5,897 nucleotides of DNA from an uncultured Bacilli bacterium (GCA_934096605.1 CAKOMI010000052.1:1-5897); one strand, 5' to 3'. Positions 1-5,571 are shown, counted from the stretch's first letter. Notes: generated by a model from the letters alone, not told the origin. Translations and numbers: made by a program.

Positions 1-1
1 A

Positions 2-33
2 AAAATAGAAGACTTTAATTAGTCTTCTATTTT
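2..33 (-). terminator. Intrinsic terminator of the FemAB-gmk operon, overlapping the gmk stop
   Basis: A perfect 13-bp inverted repeat pairs bases 2-14 with 21-33 around a 6-base loop (15-20). On the minus strand the 3' arm ends in a run of T (the A run at 1-5), as in a rho-independent terminator. The gmk stop codon (19-21) lies at the loop and the last two sense codons lie in the stem, so the terminator is built into the end of the reading frame. The plus-strand arm also ends in TTTT, so it could work in both directions. Confidence 0.85.
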
Positions 34-699
34 AAATGGCGTATTATCAAAATCTTTATCTATTAATAATTCATGGATTATTTCTTCTTGTGATTCAACA
101 CTTATTTCTTCAATTCTGTCTACACGGCATTTTTCACTTATTAAAATGGCTTCAATCTTTTTAACTGCATTTTCTATTTCATCGTTTACGACAACATAGT
201 TATATTTGTTTACTTCATTAATTTCATTATAAGCTACTTTAAAACGGTCTATAATTTGTTCTTTTGATTCTTTACCACGGGCTATAATTCTTCTTTTGAT
301 TTCACTCATTGAAGGAGCCATGATAAAGATTAAAATTGTTTCTGGAAACATTTCTTTAATTTGTTTAGCACCTTGAACATCGATTACTAAAATAACATCT
401 TTACCATTTGCTAATATTTTCTTTACCTCATCTTTAGGAGTACCATAGTACATACCATAATGTACTTTAGCATATTCTAGAAAATCACCATTGGCTATTT
501 TTCTTTCAAATTCTTTTGGTGAAACAAAGTAGTAATCAACACCTTCTTGTTCACCATCACGAATTGGTCTAGATGTGTAGGATACAGCAAGTGATAAGTT
601 ATCATTTCTTTTTAATAGTTCTTTAACTACTGTATCTTTCCCAGCACATGTTGTGCCAGATATAATTATTAATTCACCATTTGTTTTTTGTTTAATCAT
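19..699 (-). CDS. gmk: Guanylate kinase (GMP kinase)
   Basis: This cytosolic enzyme converts GMP and ATP to GDP and ADP, an essential step to GTP and dGTP. The 226-residue product is slightly longer than the usual 200-210, with the excess at the acidic C-terminus. It starts with a P-loop (residues 15-23, GTTCAGKDT), followed by the GMP-binding SYTSRP (40-45), RDGE (47-50) and DYYF (55-58). Next come FLEYA (73-77), YYGTP (84-88) and the DVQGA signature (107-111). A lid region rich in Arg follows, with PSMSEIKRR and the RGKE segment. The order and spacing are those of the family. The P-loop is unusual: family members usually have GPSGxGKGT or GPSGxGKST. The ATG is preceded by AAAGGAG, which lies inside the 3' end of the upstream transferase gene. 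The two genes are 2 bases apart and presumably co-transcribed from the promoter near 2000. Confidence 0.97.
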   Translation of the reverse strand: MIKQKTNGELIIISGTTCAGKDTVVKELLKRNDNLSLAVSYTSRPIRDGEQEGVDYYFVSPKEFERKIANGDFLEYAKVHYGMYYGTPKDEVKKILANGKDVILVIDVQGAKQIKEMFPETILIFIMAPSMSEIKRRIIARGKESKEQIIDRFKVAYNEINEVNKYNYVVVNDEIENAVKKIEAILISEKCRVDRIEEISVESQEEIIHELLIDKDFDNTPFKIED

Positions 700-701
700 A
701 G

Positions 702-1958
702 TTATTCTCCTTTATTCATTCTTTTATTATCTGGTTTATTAAATATTTTGGCTAAATTGCCATTATTTCTTTCTTTTTTATATTTTCTTTCATCAATTAC
801 TAAATCATATTCACCAATATATTCATAAATTCTTGGATTAAAGCCTATTTTAAATTGGTTTAAACCATAATATGGGTTTTCCTTGGTAAAGTCACCAGTT
901 AGACCATTTAAGTCAAGATAATCATAGTTTTTTTGATAATATTTAATTAGTTCATTATGAAGAAAATAGTTAGGATCAAAGTCTTTATATTTTTTATCAT
1001 AACCACTTATAAGAATATGAGCTCGATTTTGATATTTAATAACTAAAGCTCCTGCTATATAGATATTCATTTTCTTTTTGTTAAGTTCGGTAGATTTTTG
1101 AACATCATTTTTATAAGTTAATAATAATTTATCAGAGTTCATTTTTTTATTTAATATTTTTTTGTTTGTATTTCCTTTTAATAATTCATTTAATGCATTA
1201 TTTTTTTCTAGTTCATTTTCGTATAATTTACGGGAATTTAATAAGTAGTCATCACTACTAATGCTAACTAAGAATAAATCAATATTATCATTTTGATGAA
1301 ATATATTGTAATAGTCGGTATAGTAAAATTCATTAGTTTGTTTTTTCTTAGAAATAAACTTTTTTAATAAATCGATACCTGATTTTTCAGCAAGTTCAAT
1401 TTTTAAGCCCTTTTTCTTGGCACGGTTTATTTTGTTACGTGTATTCTTATCAATTTTATTTATGTCAAAATCTTTTAAAGGGATAATAGCTTGAAATCTT
1501 GGTAAAATAGATTCAAAGTAAAGATTATCTTTTAATTTTTTAATATGTTCTTGTTCTAGTATTTTTATAATATCATAATTCCAGTTGTATGTTTTGATAC
1601 TAGTTTTTTTATCAATTTCACTAATGGCTATCTCTGGATTAAATTTAATGAAACATACTTTTTTCTTTTTATAGTATTTAATTAGTTCACACATAAATTC
1701 AGTTACTAGTTCTTTATTAAAATAATCTATTATAAAACCACGTGGAGCATAGCCATATTTTAAGTTTCTTACTTTCTTAATTAGTATTAATGATGCGGCT
1801 TTTAAATTGTTATATTCATCATACATACCAATAAAGTCATAGTCATAACCATAATTTCCCATTAATAAGGCATATTCTCTAGTTTGATAATATGTACCAA
1901 GTGGACTTTCTTTAACAAAGTTTGTAAATTCTTCTACTGCTATTTCTTTAAGAGTCAT
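702..1958 (-). CDS. FemAB/FemX-like tRNA-dependent peptidoglycan aminoacyltransferase
   Basis: Fem-family enzymes move an amino acid from aminoacyl-tRNA to the stem-peptide lysine of lipid II, building the interpeptide bridge at the inner face of the membrane. The 418-residue length is typical of FemX/FemA/MurM. The N-terminal GNAT-like domain has YYQTREYALLMG (23-34) and YAPRGFIIDY (70-79). A lysine/glutamate-rich helical segment at about 238-296 matches the coiled-coil arm of the family. The C-terminal signature is well kept: DLNGLTGDF (349-357), NPYYGLNQFKIGFNP (361-375) and YIGEYDLVI (380-388). The ATG follows GGGGTGAT with good spacing. The gene is first in an operon with gmk. Which residue is added and at which bridge position cannot be told from sequence, so no symbol is given. 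The gene implies a peptidoglycan wall. Confidence 0.93.
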   Translation of the reverse strand: MTLKEIAVEEFTNFVKESPLGTYYQTREYALLMGNYGYDYDFIGMYDEYNNLKAASLILIKKVRNLKYGYAPRGFIIDYFNKELVTEFMCELIKYYKKKKVCFIKFNPEIAISEIDKKTSIKTYNWNYDIIKILEQEHIKKLKDNLYFESILPRFQAIIPLKDFDINKIDKNTRNKINRAKKKGLKIELAEKSGIDLLKKFISKKKQTNEFYYTDYYNIFHQNDNIDLFLVSISSDDYLLNSRKLYENELEKNNALNELLKGNTNKKILNKKMNSDKLLLTYKNDVQKSTELNKKKMNIYIAGALVIKYQNRAHILISGYDKKYKDFDPNYFLHNELIKYYQKNYDYLDLNGLTGDFTKENPYYGLNQFKIGFNPRIYEYIGEYDLVIDERKYKKERNNGNLAKIFNKPDNKRMNKGE

Positions 1959-1985
1959 TATATCACCCCTTTTTTGTTGAGAATT

Positions 1986-2013
1986 ATTATATCACAATTT
2001 AAAAAAATTGCAA
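1986..2013 (-). promoter_or_regulatory. Sigma-70-type promoter for the FemAB-gmk operon
   Basis: On the minus strand, TTGCAA (2008-2013) is followed after 16 bases by a perfect TATAAT (1986-1991), preceded by TG plus one base, an extended -10. Transcription would begin near 1979, about 20 bases before the ATG of the FemAB-like gene. It is the best match in the 118-base divergent intergenic region. Confidence 0.8.
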
Positions 2014-2029
2014 TAGTGCCAAAATTTTA

Positions 2030-2058
2030 AAGACTTTTAGAAGAAAAATTGGTACAAT
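2030..2058 (+). promoter_or_regulatory. Extended -10 promoter for the membrane protein/acyltransferase pair
   Basis: TACAAT (2053-2058) is preceded by TGG, which makes an extended -10 element. The -35 at 2030-2035 (AAGACT) is poor, which is common with extended -10 promoters. The start would fall near 2065, giving a very short leader before the GGAG (2068-2071) and the ATG at 2077. It is back to back with the minus-strand promoter, with only 16 bases between the two core elements. Confidence 0.6.
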
Positions 2059-2076
2059 AATTTTATTGGAGAGCTT

Positions 2077-3276
2077 ATGAAAAAGAAAACAATTGATTTG
2101 ATAATTTATATATTCTTATTATTTACGCCAGTTTTAGATTTTATAACTGGTATTTGTTCTTGGCATAATATGGTTAGCATAGGAATTCTTTTTAGAAGTA
2201 TATTTTTAATTTATGTTATGTATTATTTAATATTTAAAGTTAGAGATAAACATACTTACTTTATACTAGGTTTGTTAGCTATTTATTCTTTCTTCTTTTT
2301 AATATTTCATAGAAATTATTTAGTAAGTAACTTAACTTACTTAGTAAGAGTATTTTATTTACCTTTATTAATATGCTTTTTTAAAAGTTATAAAAATAGT
2401 TATTTGACAAAGAATGTTTATGTTTATCTTTTGGTTGGTTATATGGTACTTTATTTATTGCCTTATATTTTGGGTCTTGGACATAATATCAATGAGTTTT
2501 ATCCTAATAAAGATTTATATTTATCTTATTTTTATGTTGGTAATGAACTAGTTAATGTTTTTTTACTTTTATTTATAATGAATGTTGATTATTTTATAAA
2601 GACAAAGAAAAAGTATTTTGTAGTTATATTAATTTTATTTTTAATGTGTATTTATCTTTTAGGGACTAAGGTTATGTATGTAGGTTTATTAATTACGATA
2701 CTTTATTTTGTATATGTTTACCGGAAATATTTATTAGAGTGTTTAAAAATCAATAAATGGTTATATGGTGTTTTAATTGTTTTAGTTTTTAGTGTATTAT
2801 TAATTATACCTAGAACTAGTTTTTATAAAAATATAAAAACAACATTAGAGTATTATAATGTAACAAATATAAAAGATATTTTGAGTTATGAGAAAATAAA
2901 CCAAGTTATATTTAGTAATAGATTAAGTTTTTTAGAAAATGTTCATAATATATATAGTAGTTCTAATATTAGTAATAAGTTATTTGGAATTGGAAGAGAA
3001 GTTTTAATAGCTAATAAAGATGTTGAGATAGACATATTTGATATTTATTATGTACTTGGATTAATAGGATTTATAGTTTATATATTAGTTATTTGTTATA
3101 GTCTTAAATTTAAGAATTTAGATAAGAGTGTTATGTTTAGTATAGTTTTACTTATTATTATTTCATTTTTCAGTGGACATGTTCTTGCTAGTCCAATGGT
3201 AAGTGGTATACTTGGTATGGGTAGTTATTTTAATGAGGGAGGTAGTCATGAAGATTTGGACAAGAAATCAATTTAA
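2077..3276 (+). CDS. O-antigen ligase/polymerase-like polytopic membrane protein
   Basis: The 399-residue protein is strongly hydrophobic, with about ten predicted membrane helices by eye, starting at residues 6-24. The mainly soluble loop of about 75 residues (246-320) sits before the last helices, as in the O-antigen ligase/Wzy superfamily. Points that fit this family are GTKVMYVGLL in a middle helix (196-205), the acidic stretch before a Gly-rich helix (EIDIFDIYYVLGLIGF, 317-332), and GHVLASPMVSG near the C-terminus (368-377). Such proteins join or polymerise lipid- or polyprenyl-linked glycans at the outer face of the membrane. The acceptor is unknown here. The last 29 bases overlap the acyltransferase gene in another frame, so the two are probably translated together. 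GC is very low: a hand count of bases 2641-2700 gives 15/60. The exact subfamily (ligase or polymerase) is uncertain. Confidence 0.8.
   Translation: MKKKTIDLIIYIFLLFTPVLDFITGICSWHNMVSIGILFRSIFLIYVMYYLIFKVRDKHTYFILGLLAIYSFFFLIFHRNYLVSNLTYLVRVFYLPLLICFFKSYKNSYLTKNVYVYLLVGYMVLYLLPYILGLGHNINEFYPNKDLYLSYFYVGNELVNVFLLLFIMNVDYFIKTKKKYFVVILILFLMCIYLLGTKVMYVGLLITILYFVYVYRKYLLECLKINKWLYGVLIVLVFSVLLIIPRTSFYKNIKTTLEYYNVTNIKDILSYEKINQVIFSNRLSFLENVHNIYSSSNISNKLFGIGREVLIANKDVEIDIFDIYYVLGLIGFIVYILVICYSLKFKNLDKSVMFSIVLLIIISFFSGHVLASPMVSGILGMGSYFNEGGSHEDLDKKSI
3236..3243 (+). promoter_or_regulatory. Ribosome binding site that fixes the acyltransferase start at 3248
   Basis: AGGGAGGT sits 4 bases before the ATG at 3248, within the 3' end of the upstream membrane-protein gene. 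The frame is open further upstream to an ATG at 3203, but the 15 extra residues only re-read the upstream gene in another frame and lack an SD. The start at 3248 also gives a normal N-terminus for the family. Confidence 0.85.
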
Positions 3277-3775
3277 AAGATTAAGAATATATTTTATTTT
3301 AAATAGTGATAAAAGAAATAGATATTTAAAGAAAAATAAAATATTTAAAGAGATGGGAGAAAATGTTTTTTTTCAACCAAGAATGATACCATCAGACCCT
3401 TTGTTAATTAAGTTTCATAATAATATTGTTGTTACTAGTAATGTTACTTTTGTGACACATGATGTTTTTAATTTAGGACTTAAGAATATATCGAGTGATT
3501 TGGATAAATATTATCAAAATGCAATTGAGGTATGCGATAATGTGTTTATTGGTTGTAATACAACAATTTTACCAGGTGTTAAGATTGGACCAAATGCTTT
3601 GATTGGGGCAGGAAGTGTTGTGACACAGAATGTTTTACCTAATACAGTTGTGGCTGGTAATCCTGCTCGTGTAATTGGGACTTTTGATGATTTTCTAGAA
3701 AAGAGAAAGAGAATACCAGGCTATATGGATATTAATGATATATGGCGAGATTTTGATATTAAAAATAGAGGTTAA
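3248..3775 (+). CDS. Hexapeptide-repeat (left-handed beta-helix) acyltransferase
   Basis: Members of this family (maltose/galactoside O-acetyltransferase, CysE/NodL/WbbJ types) move an acetyl group from acetyl-CoA to a sugar hydroxyl or amine, as trimers. From the ATG at 3248 the product has 175 residues. Residues 36-66 begin the beta-helix. THD (70-72) supplies the likely catalytic His71. The loop around 73-93 is followed by clear hexapeptide turns at 94-130: VFIGCNTTILPGVKIGP, ALIGAGSVVTQNV. The closing motif VVAGNPARVIG (134-144) is diagnostic of the family. It overlaps the membrane-protein gene by 29 bases and has its own SD, which suggests translational coupling and a shared task: acetylating the same surface glycan. 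The sugar substrate cannot be assigned. An intrinsic terminator follows directly. Confidence 0.93.
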   Translation: MKIWTRNQFKRLRIYFILNSDKRNRYLKKNKIFKEMGENVFFQPRMIPSDPLLIKFHNNIVVTSNVTFVTHDVFNLGLKNISSDLDKYYQNAIEVCDNVFIGCNTTILPGVKIGPNALIGAGSVVTQNVLPNTVVAGNPARVIGTFDDFLEKRKRIPGYMDINDIWRDFDIKNRG

Positions 3776-3776
3776 A

Positions 3777-3805
3777 AGGTCATGATTTATAAACATGGCT
3801 TTTTT
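3777..3805 (+). terminator. Intrinsic terminator after the acyltransferase gene
   Basis: Bases 3777-3784 pair with 3794-3801 (8 bp with two G-T pairs) around a 9-base loop. A run of six T residues (3800-3805) follows. It begins right after the stop codon, so it separates the glycan pair from the surface-protein gene. Confidence 0.7.
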
Positions 3806-3826
3806 GTTATGTGAAATTTTTGGTAA

Positions 3827-3877
3827 AGTACTTGCAATGAAAGAGTAAATTTTGTAGAATTAAAGAAGAATGGGAGA
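3827..3877 (+). repeat. Leader repeat, copy A (promoter and SD of the surface-protein gene)
   Basis: This 51-base stretch recurs at 5308-5357. My hand alignment gives about 41 identities over 50 columns with one gap. The shared blocks include GTACTTG, TAAATTTTGTA and AAGAAGAAT. The repeat covers the -35, the -10 and the start of the SD, so what is duplicated is an expression leader. Copy A is the intact one. Confidence 0.75.
3832..3860 (+). promoter_or_regulatory. Promoter of the G-tract surface-protein gene
   Basis: TTGCAA (3832-3837) and TAGAAT (3855-3860) are separated by exactly 17 bases, the ideal spacing for the housekeeping sigma factor. Transcription would begin near 3867. The gene therefore has its own promoter downstream of the previous terminator, and the predicted leader is only about 20 bases before the ATG at 3888. 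No operator-like inverted repeat is seen. Confidence 0.75.
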
Positions 3878-3878
3878 G
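3872..3878 (+). promoter_or_regulatory. SD that points to the ATG at 3888, upstream of the G tract
   Basis: GGGAGAG lies 9 bases before the ATG at 3888. The spacer is almost wholly an A run (3881-3887). No SD-like sequence lies 5-12 bases before the TTG at 3901, so the ribosome should start at 3888 and read through the G tract. Confidence 0.75.
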
Positions 3879-3887
3879 ATAAAAAAA

Positions 3888-3926
3888 ATGAAGCAAAAAT
3901 TTGTTGGGGGGGGGGTTATTAAATAA
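3888..3926 (+). other. Twelve-codon frame produced in the 10-G (OFF) state
   Basis: From the ATG at 3888 the present sequence reads MKQKFVGGGVIK and then TAA at 3924-3926. The first six residues are the true N-terminus of the surface protein. The G tract codes three glycines, then the frame is wrong by one base. Removing one G changes GTT ATT AAA TAA to TTA TTA AAT AAA and enters the long frame. This peptide is probably not functional in itself. Confidence 0.7.
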
Positions 3927-5292
3927 ACATAACTCTCTAAAACTACAGAAATTTAAAGAAAATAATAGTAAAAGAAAAGTACTTATAACAACAATAATTT
4001 TAAGTACATTGTTATTATCAGGAATATATTTATATAATTCGTTTGCTTTATTTACAGAAGAAAAACATTTTAATGTTATAAATGGTGAGATACAAGATCC
4101 AGGGGATATTTATTTTGCTTATTATGTGGATGACAATATTACAAGAGAAATGCCTAAGAAAGGTACGGGATATACATTAGATACTGAAAAAAGTAATTGT
4201 ACGAATGGAGTAGTGCCAACTTGGGATAATGGTGGTTGGAAATTCATAGGTGATTTTAGTGGCTATAATGCAACCGACTATACAAGAACCAGATGCAATT
4301 TATACTTTAAAAAGATTGATATGACTGCTGTAGAATATATTAAAGATTTAACTTTATATGACAATAAGACTTTAGTAACAGATGAGGCAGGTGGAAATAT
4401 TAGATATATCGGGTCTAATCCAAATAACTATGTGAATATTGATGGTGATATATGGCGTATTATAGGTGTTATGAAAAATATTGATGATGGAACTGGTAAC
4501 AAGAGTGATCGCGTGAAACTTATAAGAGCTGAATCTATTGGCAGTTATTCTTGGGATACAAGTGATAGTTCAGTAAACTCTGGTCATGGTGTGAATGAAT
4601 GGAGCCAGGCTGACTTAATGAAATTATTGAATCCAGGTTATGAAAGTGAGGTAGTAGGTGGATCACTTTATTGGAATAGTAAATCCGGTAATTGTTATAA
4701 CAATGCAAATAATAGTACAACTAGCTGTAATTTTACAAGCATAGGTATAAGAGATAAATTAAAGGCTTTAATAGGTAATGCCATATGGAATACAGGGGCA
4801 AATGACGCTAAAGCATATACACATGAGAATATATCAACTCAAAAATTTTATGAATTTGAAAGAAGTACAAATACCGGGAAAATATGTACTAGTGGTATTT
4901 ATTGCAATGACTCTGTGACAAGAACAACAACTTGGAAAGGAAAGGTAGGTTTAATGTACGTAAGTGATTATGGCTATGCAACAAGTGGTGGCAGTACAAC
5001 GGATCGGACAACATGTTTAAATAAAGAATTATATAGTTGGTCTGGTTATTCTGATTGTTATGTTAATAACTGGTTATTTAATAGTACTAGTTGGCAGTGG
5101 ACCTTATCCATACCGGAGTTTTTTTATGATGCTTATCGTGAATTTATTATAAGTTCTTCTGGGTATGTCAATGCTTCAAGTGACGACTTTCTTAGCAATG
5201 CTGTTTTTCCAGCTGTGTATCTTCTATCTTCTGTCAAAATTGTTACTGGTGATGGCTCAAAAAGTAATCCGTATACTTTATCAGAGAATTAA
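3901..5292 (+). CDS. Membrane-anchored cysteine-containing surface protein, out of frame with its ATG at a G10 tract
   Basis: The open frame gives 463 residues from an SD-less TTG; with nine G and the ATG at 3888 it would be 467 (numbering used here). The N-terminus is basic (KFKENNSKRK), then one hydrophobic helix at 31-49 serves as signal or anchor. SFALFTEEKHFNVINGEI (51-68) follows, reminiscent of the region after the signal in TasA-like secreted proteins. A small domain from MPKKGTGYTLDTE (from 88) has Cys104 and Cys136. The main domain starts near 142 and includes RYIGSNPNNY, IWRIIGVM (Trp189) and NEWSQADLMKLLNPGYE. Three close Cys pairs follow: 269/280, 333/339 and 376/390. The end has WQWTLS (Trp402), SSSGYVNASS and VFPAVYLLSS, then NPYTLSEN, a layout that recalls C-type-lectin or FGE-like folds. 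I know similar proteins only as hypotheticals from gut Firmicutes. GC is higher than in the membrane-protein gene (26/60 at 4561-4620). Function may be adhesion or antigenic display; this is inference. Confidence 0.85.
   Translation: MLGGGLLNKHNSLKLQKFKENNSKRKVLITTIILSTLLLSGIYLYNSFALFTEEKHFNVINGEIQDPGDIYFAYYVDDNITREMPKKGTGYTLDTEKSNCTNGVVPTWDNGGWKFIGDFSGYNATDYTRTRCNLYFKKIDMTAVEYIKDLTLYDNKTLVTDEAGGNIRYIGSNPNNYVNIDGDIWRIIGVMKNIDDGTGNKSDRVKLIRAESIGSYSWDTSDSSVNSGHGVNEWSQADLMKLLNPGYESEVVGGSLYWNSKSGNCYNNANNSTTSCNFTSIGIRDKLKALIGNAIWNTGANDAKAYTHENISTQKFYEFERSTNTGKICTSGIYCNDSVTRTTTWKGKVGLMYVSDYGYATSGGSTTDRTTCLNKELYSWSGYSDCYVNNWLFNSTSWQWTLSIPEFFYDAYREFIISSSGYVNASSDDFLSNAVFPAVYLLSSVKIVTGDGSKSNPYTLSEN
3906..3915 (+). 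repeat. Homopolymer G10 tract, likely slipped-strand phase-variation switch
   Basis: Ten consecutive G residues stand in a region that is otherwise nearly all A and T. The tract lies in codons 7-10 of the frame from ATG 3888. With 9 or 12 G the ATG joins the surface-protein frame (ON). With 8, 10 or 11 G the reading meets TAA within a few codons after the tract (OFF). Long G tracts mutate by slippage in known contingency loci of Campylobacter, Helicobacter and Neisseria. A single-base sequencing or assembly error in the tract remains the alternative. Confidence 0.85.
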
Positions 5293-5307
5293 TAAAATGA
5301 TTGTTTA

Positions 5308-5357
5308 GGTACTTGAAATAAAAAATAAATTTTGTAAAATTGAAGAAGAATAGAAGA
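5308..5357 (+). repeat. Leader repeat, copy B
   Basis: This is the diverged second copy of 3827-3877, starting 16 bases after the surface-protein stop codon. It keeps the promoter elements but the SD block is changed to AGAAGA and the ATG and G tract are absent. It flanks the gene in direct orientation with copy A, so recombination between the copies could delete or amplify the gene. Confidence 0.7.
5313..5340 (+). promoter_or_regulatory. Promoter in leader copy B
   Basis: TTGAAA (5313-5318) and TAAAAT (5335-5340) are 16 bases apart and align with the promoter elements at 3832-3860. It could still fire, but no intact gene follows it directly. Confidence 0.5.
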
Positions 5358-5363
5358 AAAAAA

Positions 5364-5408
5364 TTGTTAAATGACATATTAAAATCTTCTAAAATTAAAC
5401 TAGAATGA
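5364..5408 (+). pseudogene. Decayed 5' end of a second surface-protein gene copy
   Basis: After leader copy B the sequence reads TTGTTAAATGACATA and later TCTTCTAAAA and CTAGAA. These align loosely with TTATTAAATAAACATA, CTCTCTAAAA and CAGAA just after the G tract of the intact gene. Translated, it gives LLNDILKSSKIKLE and then TGA, compared with LLNKHNSLKLQKFKE in the intact gene. No ATG, no G tract and no membrane helix follow. I read it as the remnant of a paralogue that lost its body. The match is short and AT-rich, so it could be partly chance. Confidence 0.4.
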
Positions 5409-5430
5409 CGAATTATTTTACACAGAAAAG

Positions 5431-5459
5431 ATATGTACTAATTAAGGTATATGTTTTTT
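5431..5459 (+). terminator. Weak AT-rich hairpin with T run
   Basis: Bases 5431-5438 pair with 5447-5454 (8 bp, two G-T pairs) around an 8-base loop, and six T residues end at 5459. The pairing can extend outward between AAAAG and the T run. The stem has few G-C pairs, so termination may be inefficient. It could close transcripts from the surface-protein gene or from promoter copy B, since nothing nearer to 5292 looks like a terminator. Confidence 0.35.
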
Positions 5460-5472
5460 AATGCTAAAAATA

Positions 5473-5501
5473 TTGACTGAAGAATAATTAGAATTTAAAA
5501 T
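5473..5501 (+). promoter_or_regulatory. Strong-looking promoter ahead of a hairpin leader
   Basis: TTGACT (5473-5478) and TAAAAT (5496-5501) are separated by exactly 17 bases. Transcription would start near 5508, just before the hairpin at 5516-5548. A transcript would therefore begin with a stable stem-loop followed by an SD at 5558-5565. Confidence 0.6.
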
Positions 5502-5515
5502 AAGATATAAAAAAA

Positions 5516-5548
5516 GAAGTGGCTTACTGGGCTGCAACCCACCACTTC
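5516..5548 (-). terminator. Stable hairpin: minus-strand terminator and/or plus-strand 5' leader stem-loop
   Basis: GAAGTGG (5516-5522) pairs with CCACTTC (5542-5548), and inside it TGGG (5528-5531) pairs with CCCA (5538-5541) around the loop CTGCAA. A 5-base bulge separates the two helices. It is the GC-richest structure in the window. On the minus strand it is followed by seven T residues (the A run 5509-5515), the form of an intrinsic terminator for leftward transcription. On the plus strand it would be the 5' end of the transcript from the promoter at 5473. Both roles could apply if there are overlapping sense and antisense RNAs. Confidence 0.65.
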
Positions 5549-5557
5549 CTACCTAAC

Positions 5558-5565
5558 GAGGTGAT
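5558..5565 (+). promoter_or_regulatory. Near-perfect SD without a usual start codon
   Basis: GAGGTGAT matches the anti-SD very well. The codons at the right distance in the open frame are ATT (5566), ATC (5569) and ATA (5572). There is no ATG, GTG or TTG within 15 bases downstream in that frame. The GTG inside the SD (5561) opens only a six-codon peptide, MILSYY. Confidence 0.5.
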
Positions 5566-5571
5566 ATTATC

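Noticed and set aside
3203..3247. Upstream ATG start for the acyltransferase
   Set aside because: The extra residues are a frame-shifted reading of the membrane-protein gene and there is no SD. The ATG at 3248 has AGGGAGGT at proper spacing.
4535..4720. Minus-strand 61-codon frame inside the surface-protein gene
   Set aside because: It is antisense to a well-supported coding frame, has no SD and has low-complexity His/Tyr/Asn content. It is a shadow frame.
3901..5292. Reading the surface-protein gene simply as a TTG-started intact gene
   Set aside because: It has no SD near 3901, whereas a good promoter, SD and ATG lie upstream and need only a one-base change in the G10 tract. The open frame is kept as the feature but the start is considered wrong.
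5293..5515. Search for tRNA, CRISPR repeats, IS ends or riboswitch in the gene-poor right end
   Set aside because: No cloverleaf or TTCRANNC-like block, no regularly spaced repeats and no paired IS termini were seen; only the leader repeat, weak hairpin and promoter listed.
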